A stretch of 54,996 nucleotides of DNA from Ollibium composti (GTDB lineage Bacteria > Pseudomonadota > Alphaproteobacteria > Rhizobiales > Rhizobiaceae): assembly GCF_004801285.1 (NCBI RefSeq), contig NZ_SSNY01000018.1, forward strand, positions 1-54,996, written 5' to 3'. Of this stretch, positions 26,107 through 35,253 are shown in pieces. Both the position numbers and the translations under genes were made by a program. The number at the start of each line of letters is the position of its first letter. The first letter of the stretch is position 1. The notes under the pieces are model-generated. The model saw only the letters and a list, made by a program, of their open reading frames with translations. It searched no databases and was not told the origin of the DNA.

Positions 26107-27387
26107 CTATCCCGCCCGATGTCTCCGGTTCACCGTCTTCGGTCGACCGGCGATCGACAGCCGCGTGTCCTGCTGCGTGCGCTCGGCAACCACTTTGCCG
26201 CGCGCGATGACGGCGAGCCGTTCCGGCCGCAGCCGCACCGCCTCGATGGCGTCGCCGGCGTCGAGCACGACGAGGCTGGCACGCTTGCCGACAGCCAGCC
26301 CAAGATGGTCGAGGCCCATGATCGAGGTATTGACGGTCGTCACCATGTCGAAGCACTTCGCCATGTCGGCAGGCGACGACATCTGCGCCACATGCAGGCC
26401 CATGAAGGCGACGTCGAGCATGTCGGCGGTGCCGAGCGAATACCATGGGTCGAGCACGCAGTCCTGCCCCCAGCCGACGCGGATGCCGAGCGCCTGCATC
26501 TCCTTGACCCGCGTCAGCCCGCGTCGCTTCGGGAAGGTGTCGTGGCGGCCTTGCAGCATGATGTTGATGAGCGGATTGGGGATGGCCGAAACCCTGGCTT
26601 CGGCGATCAGCGGCAACAGCTTCGAGACGTAGTAGTTGTCCATCGAGTGCATGGAGGTGAGGTGCGAGCCGGCCACCCGGCCCTGCAGGCCGAGGCGCTG
26701 CGTTTCGTAGGCGAGCTGCTCGATATGGCGCGACAGCGGATCATCCGTCTCGTCGCAATGCATGTCGACCATCAGACCGCGCTCGGCGGCGATTTCGCAA
26801 AGCTCCGTGACCGAGCGCCGGCCGTCTTCCATGGTGCGCTCGAAATGCGGTATGCCGCCGACCACATCGACGCCCATGTCGAGCGCGCGGATGGTGTTTT
26901 CGCGCGCCGTCGGCGAGCGGTAGAAACCGTCCTGCGGGAAGGCGACCAGTTGCAGGTCGATATACGGCGCGACGGTCTTCTTCACCTCCAGCAGCGCCTC
27001 GACGCCGAGCAGCCGGTCGTCGCAGGTGTCGACATGCGAGCGGATGGCGAGCAGGCCCATCGAAACGGCCCAGTCACAATAGGCGAGCGCCCGGTCGCGC
27101 ACCTCCTCGAAGGTCATCACCTTCTTCAACTCGCCCCACAATGCGATGCCTTCCAAGAGCGTGCCCGAGGCGTTGATGCGCGGGATGCCGTAGGAGAGCG
27201 TCGCGTCCATATGGAAATGCGGATCGACGAAGGGCGGCGAGACGAGGTTGCCGGTGGCGTTGATTACCCGTCCGGCCTCGGCCTCGAGCTTCGGCTCGAT
27301 CGCCGCGATGGTCTCCCCGCGAATGCCGATATCGGCCTTTCGGCCGTCCGGCAGGGTACCGTTGCGGATGAGGAGATCGAAAGTCAT
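26107..27387 (-). CDS. codA: Cytosine deaminase / amidohydrolase family protein
   Basis: A 426-residue metal-dependent amidohydrolase. The metal-binding motif PHFHMD lies near residues 56-61. HCDETDDPLSRHIEQLAYET near residues 210-230 and GSHLTSMHS contain further ligands, and GWGQDC near residue 313 holds the catalytic Asp, the order seen in bacterial CodA. It would deaminate cytosine to uracil in pyrimidine salvage, although related enzymes act on isoguanine or creatinine. The start at 27387 gives MTFDLLIRNGTLPDGRKADI, normal for the family. No cytosine permease gene codB is adjacent; an EamA transporter follows. Confidence 0.85.
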   Translation of the reverse strand: MTFDLLIRNGTLPDGRKADIGIRGETIAAIEPKLEAEAGRVINATGNLVSPPFVDPHFHMDATLSYGIPRINASGTLLEGIALWGELKKVMTFEEVRDRALAYCDWAVSMGLLAIRSHVDTCDDRLLGVEALLEVKKTVAPYIDLQLVAFPQDGFYRSPTARENTIRALDMGVDVVGGIPHFERTMEDGRRSVTELCEIAAERGLMVDMHCDETDDPLSRHIEQLAYETQRLGLQGRVAGSHLTSMHSMDNYYVSKLLPLIAEARVSAIPNPLINIMLQGRHDTFPKRRGLTRVKEMQALGIRVGWGQDCVLDPWYSLGTADMLDVAFMGLHVAQMSSPADMAKCFDMVTTVNTSIMGLDHLGLAVGKRASLVVLDAGDAIEAVRLRPERLAVIARGKVVAERTQQDTRLSIAGRPKTVNRRHRAG

Positions 27388-27420
27388 GCCGTTTCCCGGT
27401 CGATTGGGTTCATATTTTCA

Positions 27421-27583
27421 GGATGCGTCCTTCGAGGCTCGCGTCGCTCGCACCTCAGGATGAGGACGCTTGGGCGCTGTTCGGATGCCGAGATATTCTA
27501 GGCCGGCACCATAAGGCTTCGGTTCGGCATCAAACGGTCCTCATCCTGAGGTGCGAGCGAAGCGAGCCTCGAAGGACGCACCC
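27421..27583. repeat. Long inverted repeat of the Rhizobiales palindromic type
   Basis: The left arm (27421-27466) and the right arm (about 27539-27583) are near-perfect reverse complements about 45 nt long, containing GTCCTTCGAGGCTCGC and CCTCAGGATGAGGA. A 72-nt loop separates them. This sequence type is scattered through Rhizobiales genomes (established knowledge, from memory). It separates the codA start region from the ilvD stop and can form a large cruciform or mRNA hairpin. Confidence 0.75.
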
Positions 27584-27620
27584 AATTGGCTGTGGAGTCC
27601 CGCAAGGCCTGGCTTCACGC

Positions 27621-29456
27621 TTACTCCGGCATCTTGCGTACCGCGCCCTTGTCGGCGCTGGTGGCGAAGGCGGCGTAGGCGCGCAATGCCTGGGTGACGT
27701 TGCGCTTGCGCTTTTCGGCGGGCTTCCAGCCGGCCTTGTCCTGCGCGGCGCGGCGGGCGGCAAGCTCGGCTTCCGGTACGGCGAGGTTGATGGTGCGGTT
27801 CGGGATGTCGATCTCGATCAGGTCGCCGTCGCGCACCAGGCCGATGGCGCCGCCTTCGGCCGCTTCCGGCGAGGCGTGGCCGATGGAGAGGCCCGACGTG
27901 CCGCCGGAAAAGCGCCCGTCGGTCAAGAGCGCGCAGGCCTTGCCCAGACCCTTCGATTTCAGGTAGCTGGTCGGGTAGAGCATCTCCTGCATGCCCGGTC
28001 CGCCGCGCGGGCCCTCGTAGCGGATGACCACCACGTCGCCGGCCTTCACGGCGTTGCCGAGGATGCCCTTCACCGCCGCGTCCTGGCTTTCGAACACCAC
28101 GGCCGGGCCGGAGAATTTCAGGATCGATTCGTCGACGCCGGCGGTTTTCACGATGCAGCCGTCGAGCGCGATGTTGCCCTTCAGAACGGCGAGGCCGCCG
28201 TCCTTGGAGAACGGATGCTCGGCCGAGCGGATGACACCCTTTTCGCGATCGAGGTCGAGTTCGTCCCAGCGCCGTTCCTGGCTGAAGGCGACCTGGGTCG
28301 GCACGCCGCCGGGGGCGGCGAGGTAGAAGTCGCGCACCTTCTGGCTGTTGGTGCGCGAAACGTCCCAATGCCCGATGGCCTGGCCAAGCGTGGCGGTATG
28401 TACCGTCGGCTGGTCGCGGTTGATGAGGCCGGCTTTGTCCAGCTGGCCGAGGATGGCGAAGATGCCGCCGGCGCGGTGGACGTCCTCCATGTGCACGTCG
28501 GCCTTGGCCGGCGCCACCTTGGACAGGCACGGCACGCGCCGCGACAGGCGGTCGATGTCGGCAAGCGTGAAGTCGATGCCGCCTTCGACAGCAGCGGCGA
28601 GAATGTGCAGCACCGTGTTGGTCGAACCGCCCATGGCGATATCGAGGCTCATGGCGTTCTCAAAGGCCGGCTTGGAGGCGACGTTGCGCGGCAGAACGCT
28701 CTCGTCGTCCTGTTCGTAGTAGCGCTGGCAGAGATCGACGACGAGATGACCGGCCTCGACGAACAGCCGCTTGCGGTCGGCATGGGTGGCGAGCGTCGAG
28801 CCGTTGCCGGGCAGGGACAGGCCGAGCGCCTCGGTCAGGCAGTTCATCGAATTGGCTGTGAACATGCCGGAGCAGGAGCCGCAGGTCGGGCAAGCCGAGC
28901 GCTCCATCACCGTCACCTCCTCGTCGGAGACGGAATCGTCGGCGGCAGCCACCATGGCGTCGATCAGGTCGACGGCGGTGACCTTGTCCTTCCACACCAC
29001 CTTGCCGGCCTCCATCGGCCCGCCGGAAACGAAGACGGCCGGGATGTTGAGGCGCATGGCCGCCATCAGCATGCCGGGGGTGATCTTGTCGCAGTTGGAG
29101 ATGCAGACCATGGCGTCGGCGCAGTGCGCGTTGACCATGTATTCGACCGAATCCGCGATCAGTTCGCGCGACGGCAGCGAATAGAGCATGCCGTCATGGC
29201 CCATGGCGATGCCGTCGTCCACCGCGATGGTGTTGAATTCCTTGGCCACACCGCCCGCCTTCTCGATCTCGCGCGCCACAAGCTGGCCGAGGTCCTTCAG
29301 GTGGACGTGGCCGGGCACGAACTGGGTGAAGGAGTTCACCACCGCGATGATCGGCTTGCCGAAATCCGAATCCTTCATGCCGGTTGCGCGCCAAAGGCCG
29401 CGCGCGCCGGCCATGTTGCGGCCGTGGGTGGTGGTACGGGAACGGTAAGCTGGCAT
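27621..29456 (-). CDS. ilvD: Dihydroxy-acid dehydratase
   Basis: A 611-residue Fe-S dehydratase making 2-keto acids in valine, leucine and isoleucine synthesis. Cluster cysteines are seen in ISNCDKITPGM and in CPTCGSCSGMFTANSMNC. The C-terminal DGRFSGGTSGLSIGHASPEA is the substrate-binding signature. The ATG at 29454-29456 yields MPAYRSRTTTHGRNMAGARGLWRATGM, matching homologues, while the longer open frame starts in a region without similarity. It is transcribed alone, divergently from the VOC protein gene. A second, diverged member of the same superfamily lies at 52928-54730. Confidence 0.97.
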   Translation of the reverse strand: MPAYRSRTTTHGRNMAGARGLWRATGMKDSDFGKPIIAVVNSFTQFVPGHVHLKDLGQLVAREIEKAGGVAKEFNTIAVDDGIAMGHDGMLYSLPSRELIADSVEYMVNAHCADAMVCISNCDKITPGMLMAAMRLNIPAVFVSGGPMEAGKVVWKDKVTAVDLIDAMVAAADDSVSDEEVTVMERSACPTCGSCSGMFTANSMNCLTEALGLSLPGNGSTLATHADRKRLFVEAGHLVVDLCQRYYEQDDESVLPRNVASKPAFENAMSLDIAMGGSTNTVLHILAAAVEGGIDFTLADIDRLSRRVPCLSKVAPAKADVHMEDVHRAGGIFAILGQLDKAGLINRDQPTVHTATLGQAIGHWDVSRTNSQKVRDFYLAAPGGVPTQVAFSQERRWDELDLDREKGVIRSAEHPFSKDGGLAVLKGNIALDGCIVKTAGVDESILKFSGPAVVFESQDAAVKGILGNAVKAGDVVVIRYEGPRGGPGMQEMLYPTSYLKSKGLGKACALLTDGRFSGGTSGLSIGHASPEAAEGGAIGLVRDGDLIEIDIPNRTINLAVPEAELAARRAAQDKAGWKPAEKRKRNVTQALRAYAAFATSADKGAVRKMPE

Positions 29457-29679
29457 CGGATCGTCCTTGCGGCTGCGCCTTGCGCCTAATTTCACTGGAA
29501 CTGCTGGCCTTATATACGCCGGGCGCCGGCCTTGCCATTGTTTTGCGCTGCGCCAGATTGAACCTGCGTCGCTGGGTGGAGGGCAGCCGGAATACTTTTT
29601 TCAGCGGGGATGTCGGATTGGCCTTGTGCTGCCCGTCCTCGAAGCGTCGAAGCCGAGGCCGATACCCGAGGAGAAAACA

Positions 29680-30153
29680 ATGCAGAAGATCAGCCCATGC
29701 CTGTGGTTCCGTAACGAGGCCGAAGAGGCGGTGGACTTCTATGTCTCGATCTTTCCCGACGCGAAGAAGGGAACCGTGTTACGCAGCGGCGAAGGCGGGC
29801 CCGGCCCGGCTGGCAGCGTCATCATGGTTCATTTCGAGTTGTTCGGACAGTCGTTCCAGGCACTGAACGGCAATTCTGAGGACGTGTTCAACAATTCCAT
29901 CTCGCTGTCTGTCGATTGCGAGGACCAGGCCGAGGTCGATCACTACTGGGACAGCCTGATCGGCGATCGCGGCCGGGGGATAGCCTGCTCCTGGCTGAAG
30001 GATCGCTACGGCGTCGCCTGGCAGATCGTACCGCGGATCCTGCCGAAGTTGCTCGGCGATCCCGACAAGGCCAAGGCCGGGCGCGCCATGGCGGCGATGA
30101 TGAAGATGGTCAAGATCGACGTCGCCAAGATCGAGGAGGCGGCAAAAGGCTGA
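29680..30153 (+). CDS. VOC superfamily protein (PhnB/3-demethylubiquinone-like)
   Basis: A 157-residue protein of the vicinal-oxygen-chelate fold, PhnB-like group. It starts MQKISPCLWFRNEAEEAVDFYVSIFPDAKKG and carries IMVHFELFGQSFQALNG and DRYGVAWQIVPRIL, the usual conserved stretches, with WQIVP near residue 115. Such proteins are often annotated as 3-demethylubiquinone methyltransferase-like, but no enzymatic role is established. The ATG at 29680 has a GAGGAG six bases upstream. It ends at a strong bidirectional terminator shared with the RND pump gene. Confidence 0.85.
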   Translation: MQKISPCLWFRNEAEEAVDFYVSIFPDAKKGTVLRSGEGGPGPAGSVIMVHFELFGQSFQALNGNSEDVFNNSISLSVDCEDQAEVDHYWDSLIGDRGRGIACSWLKDRYGVAWQIVPRILPKLLGDPDKAKAGRAMAAMMKMVKIDVAKIEEAAKG

Positions 30154-30175
30154 CCAGCCTGACCGGAAATGGAAG

Positions 30176-30204
30176 AAGGCGGCGGATCGCTCCGCCGCCT
30201 TTTT
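30176..30204. terminator. Intrinsic terminator between VOC gene and RND pump
   Basis: GGCGGCGGA (30178-30186) pairs perfectly with TCCGCCGCC (30191-30199) across a TCGC tetraloop, extended by two A-T pairs and followed by TTTTT (30200-30204). It is a textbook intrinsic terminator for the plus-strand VOC gene. With AA on the other side it is weaker for the minus-strand efflux pump, which ends at 30221. Confidence 0.9.
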
Positions 30205-30220
30205 CTGAATGCCGATCGGT

Positions 30221-33200
30221 CTAAAGCCAGTCGGTCGCCGGCATCAGCGCCGGGTCGGGCTTCTCCGCATGCTGCGGCAGGTCCTTCGACGCTATGAAGG
30301 TGTAGAACATCGGCACCACGAACAGCGTGAACATCGTGCCGACGAGAATGCCGGTGAAGATCACAAGGCCCATCGAGTAGCGCGCTGCCGCACCCGCGCC
30401 GCTGGAGGTGATCAGCGGCACGACGCCGAGCGCCATGGCTGCCGTCGTCATCAGGATGGGCCGCAGACGCACCTTGGCGGAAGCGATGATGGCGTCGCGC
30501 CGTCGCATGCCATGGATCTCGCGCTGCTGGTTGGCGAACTCCACAAGCAGGATGCCGTGCTTGGTGATGAGGCCGATCAGCGTGATGAGGCCGACCTGGG
30601 TGTAGATGTTCAAGGTGCCGAGCCCGAGGTTGAGCGGCACGATGGCGCCGAAGATCGACAGTGGCACCGCCATCATGATGATGAGCGGATCGCGAAAGCT
30701 TTCGAACTGCGCGGCGAGCACGAGGTAGATGACCAGCACCGCCGCGGCGAACGCGATCATGATGGTGTTGCCCTGTTCCTTCTCCTGCCTGGACTGGCCG
30801 GAATAGTCGACAAAGAAGGTATCGGGCAGCGTCTCATGGGCGATCTGCTCAAGCGTCGCCAGTCCGTCGCCGGTGGTGACGCCGGGCAGCGGCAGGGCCG
30901 AGATCGTCGCCGAGTTCAACTGGTTGAACTGCTCGATCGCCGCCGGCGAGGCGTTGGTGGAAATATTCACCACCGCCGACAGCGGCACCATTTCACCGGT
31001 CGTCGAGCGCACGAAGAACTGGCCGAGTTTCTCGGGATTGTTGCGGAACTCCTCGGGCACCTGCGGGATGATGTCATAGCTGTTGGAGTCGCGGTCGAAT
31101 TGCGCGACCTCGGCGCCGCCGACAAGCAGCGTCAGCGTGCGGCCGATATCGGCGATGGGAATGCCGAGCGCCGCCGCGCGGTCGCGGTCGATGGTCACCG
31201 TCACCTGCGGCGCGTCGTAGGCCATCGAGTTCTGCACGATGATGAACTTGCCGGTCGCCTGCGCCTTGTTCTTGATCTGCTCGGCCGCCTCGTAGACCTG
31301 CGAGGCTTCGCCGGTGGACCGCACGACCATGCTGATCGGCAGGCCGCCGCCGGAGCCGGGCAGCGTCGGCGGAGCGAAGACGAAGGCCTGCACGCCCGCC
31401 ACCTTGGCAAGCCGGTTCTGGATGTCGGCCTGCAGTTCCTTGGAACTGCGGACACGCTGGGCCCAATCCTTGAAGGCGAAGCCGACGAAGGCCTGGCCGG
31501 TGTCGCCGCCGAAGGCGACGGCCGAGAACTGCGCCCGCGTTTCGGGGATGTCCTGTGTCAGCTCGCGGATCTGGGTGACATAGCGGTCGGTGTAGTCCGC
31601 CGTCGCGTAACGCGGCGCCGTCACCAGCGAGAGCAGGAAGCCCTGGTCTTCTTCCGGCGCCAGCTCGCTCGATGTCTTGGTGAACATGAAGCCGGTCAGG
31701 GCGACGAGCACCAGCACGATCATCAGCGTCACCGGCCGGTACTTCAGCGAGCCGGTGACGAGCTTTTCGTAAATGTGCTCGACATAGCCGAATGTGCCGT
31801 CGACGATGCGCTGGAAACGGCTGTGGTTGCCGGCTTTCAGGATACGGGCCGACATCATCGGCGTGATCGTGATGGCGATGAGGCCCGACAGGACGACGGA
31901 GCCGGCCAGCGTCACGGCGAATTCGCGGAACAGCGCGCCCGTCAACCCGCCGGTGAAGGCCAGCGGCGCGAACACCGCCGCCAGCGTCAGCGTCATGGCC
32001 ACGATCGCCGAGGAGATTTCGCGCATGCCGTTGAAGGCCGCCTGGATGGCCGACATGCCGTCTTCTTCCATGTGGCGGTGGATGTTCTCCACCACCACGA
32101 TGGCGTCGTCGACGACCAGGCCGATCGCCAGAACCATGGCCAGCAGCGACAGAAGATTGATCGAATATCCAACTGTATAGAGCAGGAAACACACGCCGAT
32201 CAGCGACAGCGGAATAGTGACGATCGGCATCAGCACCGAGCGGAAGGAACCGAGGAACAAGAGGATGACGACGATGACGATGGCAACCGCCTCGCCGATG
32301 GTTTTGAAGACTTCCTCGATGGAGGCGCTGATCTGCTCGGTGGAATCGTAGACGACCTCGATCGTCATGCCCTGCGGCAGCGTTTCCTGGATCGTCGGCA
32401 CCAGCTTCTGGATGGCAGCGGCGGTCGTCAGCGGATTGGCGGCCGGCGTCGGGAAGACGGCGAGGAAGGTGCCCGGCTTGCCGTTGAAGGAGACGCGGGT
32501 GTCGGTGCTTTCTGCGGCCAGCTCGATGGTGGCCACGTCGCGCAGCCGTACCACGTTGCCATCCTTGGTGCGCAGGGGCAACTCGCCGAAGGCTTCCGGC
32601 GTCTGGATGGTGGAGCGCACCGTGATGGACGAGACGTAGTATTCGTTCTCGGTCTTGCCCGGTGCCGACAGGAAGTTCGATGCCTGGATGGCCGCAAGCA
32701 CTTCGGCGGCGGTGACATCGCGCGAGGCGAGCTTCACCGGGTCGATCCACACGCGCATGGAATAGTCGGCGGCGCCGAACACCTGCACGTCCGAGACGCC
32801 TTCGACCGTCGACATGCGCGGGCGGATGACGCGCTCGATGTATTCGGTGAGCTGCTCCGGCGTCATGTTCGGATTCTGCATGGAGATATACATCATCGCG
32901 AACGACTGGCCGGTGCCCTTGACGATCACCGGGTCCTTGGCTTCCGTCGGCAGCACGCCGCGCACGCCCTGCACCTTGGACATCACCTCCGTCAGCGCCA
33001 CGTCCGGGTTGGAGCCGAGCTTCATCTGCACGGTCACCGTGCTGGACGACGGCCGGCTGGCCGAGGTGACGTAGTCGATGTTTTCCGTCGAGGACACGGC
33101 GCGCGCGATCGGCGCCGAGATGAAGCCCTGGATCAGGTCGGCGCTGGCGCCCGGATAGGCGGTGGTGATGGTGATCGCCGTCTCGTCCACCTTCGGATAC

Positions 33201-33307
33201 TGGCGGATCGACAGGCTGGAAATGCCCTGGAAGCCCAGGAGCAGGATCATGCAGGCCAGTACGGTCGAAAGGACCGGCCTGCGGATGAAGAGGTCGGAGA
33301 CGTTCAT
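30221..33307 (-). CDS. RND multidrug efflux permease (HAE1 family)
   Basis: A 1028-residue AcrB-type proton-driven trimeric pump of the inner membrane. It starts MNVSDLFIRRPVLSTVLACMILLLGF, the first helix. The proton-relay aspartates are in IGLVVDDAIVVVENIHRHMEEDG, and the partner lysine is in LITLIGLITKHGILLVEFANQQ of the C-terminal half. Two large periplasmic loops and 12 helices fit the family. The start overlaps the membrane fusion protein stop by 4 bp, so they are translated as a pair. No outer-membrane channel gene is adjacent; a TolC-like protein from elsewhere must complete the pump. Substrates are unknown. Confidence 0.95.
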   Translation of the reverse strand: MNVSDLFIRRPVLSTVLACMILLLGFQGISSLSIRQYPKVDETAITITTAYPGASADLIQGFISAPIARAVSSTENIDYVTSASRPSSSTVTVQMKLGSNPDVALTEVMSKVQGVRGVLPTEAKDPVIVKGTGQSFAMMYISMQNPNMTPEQLTEYIERVIRPRMSTVEGVSDVQVFGAADYSMRVWIDPVKLASRDVTAAEVLAAIQASNFLSAPGKTENEYYVSSITVRSTIQTPEAFGELPLRTKDGNVVRLRDVATIELAAESTDTRVSFNGKPGTFLAVFPTPAANPLTTAAAIQKLVPTIQETLPQGMTIEVVYDSTEQISASIEEVFKTIGEAVAIVIVVILLFLGSFRSVLMPIVTIPLSLIGVCFLLYTVGYSINLLSLLAMVLAIGLVVDDAIVVVENIHRHMEEDGMSAIQAAFNGMREISSAIVAMTLTLAAVFAPLAFTGGLTGALFREFAVTLAGSVVLSGLIAITITPMMSARILKAGNHSRFQRIVDGTFGYVEHIYEKLVTGSLKYRPVTLMIVLVLVALTGFMFTKTSSELAPEEDQGFLLSLVTAPRYATADYTDRYVTQIRELTQDIPETRAQFSAVAFGGDTGQAFVGFAFKDWAQRVRSSKELQADIQNRLAKVAGVQAFVFAPPTLPGSGGGLPISMVVRSTGEASQVYEAAEQIKNKAQATGKFIIVQNSMAYDAPQVTVTIDRDRAAALGIPIADIGRTLTLLVGGAEVAQFDRDSNSYDIIPQVPEEFRNNPEKLGQFFVRSTTGEMVPLSAVVNISTNASPAAIEQFNQLNSATISALPLPGVTTGDGLATLEQIAHETLPDTFFVDYSGQSRQEKEQGNTIMIAFAAAVLVIYLVLAAQFESFRDPLIIMMAVPLSIFGAIVPLNLGLGTLNIYTQVGLITLIGLITKHGILLVEFANQQREIHGMRRRDAIIASAKVRLRPILMTTAAMALGVVPLITSSGAGAAARYSMGLVIFTGILVGTMFTLFVVPMFYTFIASKDLPQHAEKPDPALMPATDWL

Positions 33308-34509
33308 TGTGCGGTCCCCTGTTTGGCGTTCGACAATTCCGGCGTAAGCGTGTTGTCGACCGTGACGTGCGCGCCGTTGGAGAGCCGGTTCTGGCCCGCC
33401 GTCACCACCTCGTCATCGGCCTTGACGCCCTCGGTGATCTCGACCAGTCCGCCGAAATGGCGGCCCGACTTGACGAAGATCTGCCTGGCGACGAGGGCAG
33501 GAGCCTCCGTCTTCGGCGCGGCCGGCTTTTCGGCCGAGGCGTCCGCCGCCTTGGCGCCCTCCGCAGGCTTTTCGGCCGCCGGCGGCGTCTCCGTCTTCGG
33601 CGCGGGAACGACGGTGTAGACGAAATCGCCGTAGAGGCTGGTCGTCAGCGCCGTTTGCGGGATCGCGATGACGTTATCCTCCTTCGGCAACTCGACGCGC
33701 ACCTGAAGGAACTGGCCGGGGCTCAGCTTGCCGTCGGAATTGGTGACTTCGGCGCGTACCGAAACCAGCCGGCTGATCGGGTCGATCTTGGGGTCGATGC
33801 CGGTGATGGCGCCGCGATAGGGCAGCTTGTCCAGCGTCAGGCCGAACGAGACCGGCTGGCCGATCTTGAGGGCGGCGAACTGCTGTTCGGGCACGGTGAA
33901 GTCGACGCGCATGGTGTCGAGGTCCTGCAGCGTCACCACCGTCGCGCCGGGAGCGATGTACTGGCCCTCGTCGACGCGCGGAATGCCGGCGGTGCCGGAG
34001 AACGGCGCCTTGAGCAGCTTCTGTTCGGCCAGCGCCTGCAGCTTGGCGACCTGCGACTTCGAGGTCGATGCGGCCGCTTCGGCGGAATCGAGCGCGGCCT
34101 GGGTGCCTGCTCCGCTCTTGCGCAGAGCCTGCGCACGGTCCAAGGCCTGCTGGTCAAGGGCCGCCTGGGTCTTGGCCGCCGCGAGGTCCGCCTGCTCCAC
34201 CGCGTCGTCGAGCCGGACCAGAAGCTGGCCCTGCTCCACATGATCGTTCGCCTTGAACTGGATTTCCTTGACGATGCCGGTGGTTTCCACGGTGAGGTCG
34301 ACGCCGCGCGAGGCCGCGGCCGTGCCGATCGCCTCGATGCCAGGCGTCCAGGTGGTGGGCTCGACCTTGACCGTCGATACCGTCAGCGACGGCACTGGCA
34401 TGTTGGCGAAATACTGCTGGATCGCCTTGTCGCGGAACAGGTTGAAGCCGACGATGCCGCCGCCGATGAGGACAAGCAGAATGAAGGCAATGATGAAGCG
34501 CTTGATCAC
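33304..34509 (-). CDS. RND efflux membrane fusion protein
   Basis: A 401-residue periplasmic adaptor anchored by an N-terminal hydrophobic segment (residues 3-24). A lipoyl/barrel-sandwich domain with DHVEQGQLLVRLDD precedes an alpha-hairpin (about residues 103-163, Ala/Gln-rich). The beta-barrel and membrane-proximal parts follow. GTG at 34507-34509 is the start, with GAGGG 7 nt upstream; the longer frame from 34611 would run through the operator. Unusually, residues about 303-338 form a Pro/Ala/Lys/Glu-rich low-complexity insert inside the membrane-proximal region. Translation is coupled to the pump gene. Confidence 0.92.
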   Translation of the reverse strand: MIKRFIIAFILLVLIGGGIVGFNLFRDKAIQQYFANMPVPSLTVSTVKVEPTTWTPGIEAIGTAAASRGVDLTVETTGIVKEIQFKANDHVEQGQLLVRLDDAVEQADLAAAKTQAALDQQALDRAQALRKSGAGTQAALDSAEAAASTSKSQVAKLQALAEQKLLKAPFSGTAGIPRVDEGQYIAPGATVVTLQDLDTMRVDFTVPEQQFAALKIGQPVSFGLTLDKLPYRGAITGIDPKIDPISRLVSVRAEVTNSDGKLSPGQFLQVRVELPKEDNVIAIPQTALTTSLYGDFVYTVVPAPKTETPPAAEKPAEGAKAADASAEKPAAPKTEAPALVARQIFVKSGRHFGGLVEITEGVKADDEVVTAGQNRLSNGAHVTVDNTLTPELSNAKQGTAQ

Positions 34510-34611
34510 GGACGGTCCCTCGGGCGGCGTTTGGTATGGATGGCCGTACACGCTGACTTCGCTGCGTGCACGGAGGCACCGGCGTGAAACGCCGGTTTTG
34601 AATCGCGGCAC

Positions 34612-34640
34612 TTACTGTACCGTCCGGACGGTCTTGTCAA
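34612..34640 (-). promoter_or_regulatory. Efflux operon promoter with TetR-type operator in the spacer
   Basis: On the minus strand TTGACA (34635-34640) and CAGTAA (34612-34617) are 17 nt apart. Within that spacer the perfect 14-bp palindrome ACCGTCCGGACGGT occupies 34619-34632. A dimeric TetR repressor bound there would block RNA polymerase. The divergent TetR gene starts 37 bp away, so the same operator probably gives autoregulation. The -10 match is weak. Confidence 0.65.
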
Positions 34641-34669
34641 CCGGGGTGCGGCTAATATATGGGGGGGGC

Positions 34670-35209
34670 ATGGCGACTTCCCGAAGAACCAACTCGCGTG
34701 AAAAGATATTGGCTGCGGCGGCCGATGTCGCGCGGGTATCCGGTCCGGGAAATGTTTCCCTGGAGGCGGTGGCCAGTCGTGCCGGCGTCTCCAAGGGCGG
34801 ACTTCTCTACAATTTTCCCAGCAAAGGCAAGCTCATGCAGGCGCTCGTGGAGCGCTACCTGGGCGAATTCGAACAGTCGCTGACCGAGGCGCATGCTAGC
34901 GGCGAGAGCCTGCTCGAAGCCTTCGTCAAGCGCTCTGTCCGGGAATGTCAGGAGAGTGAACCGTCCTCGGCTTCGTGGGTTTTTTCCGCGATTGCCGAAG
35001 ATCCGGATTTCCTGACGCCGATGAAGGCATTCCACCGCCAGCTCTTCGCGCGTCTCAAGGGCGAGACGAACGACCTGCGCGCCGTTCTGCTGTGCTACCT
35101 CGCCATCGAGGGCCTGCGCAGCCTGAATCTGTTCGATTTCGATATCCTGTCGCCCGAGGAACGCGACGTGCTTCTGTCTTCATTGCTGGAGATCGCCGAA
35201 AAGGCTTGA
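34670..35209 (+). CDS. TetR family transcriptional regulator
   Basis: A 179-residue repressor. The N-terminal helix-turn-helix domain (residues about 8-55) reads NSREKILAAAADVARVSG, then VSLEAVASRAGVSKGGLLYNFPSKGKLMQALVE, a classic TetR pattern. The C-terminal ligand-binding domain is variable and ends LLSSLLEIAEKA. The ATG at 34670 is preceded by an unusual eight-G run (34661-34668) that can serve as ribosome binding site. It is divergent from the RND operon and shares the palindromic operator region, making it the likely drug- or metabolite-responsive repressor of the pump. The ligand is unknown. Confidence 0.92.
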   Translation: MATSRRTNSREKILAAAADVARVSGPGNVSLEAVASRAGVSKGGLLYNFPSKGKLMQALVERYLGEFEQSLTEAHASGESLLEAFVKRSVRECQESEPSSASWVFSAIAEDPDFLTPMKAFHRQLFARLKGETNDLRAVLLCYLAIEGLRSLNLFDFDILSPEERDVLLSSLLEIAEKA

Positions 35210-35253
35210 TCGCAGCCCTTTCCAGTGCCGCCCGCACCGTGTTTATTCGGTGC

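Noticed and set aside
30209..33619. 1136-residue open frame on the plus strand
   Set aside because: It is antisense to the RND pump gene. The translation is rich in His, Asp, Arg and Gly, with no domain, a pattern expected from the opposite strand of a GC-rich gene.
34634..34661. Plus-strand TTGTCA/TATATG promoter for the TetR gene
   Set aside because: The predicted start would fall at about 34668, on the ribosome binding site, leaving no usable leader. The TetR promoter is probably further upstream.
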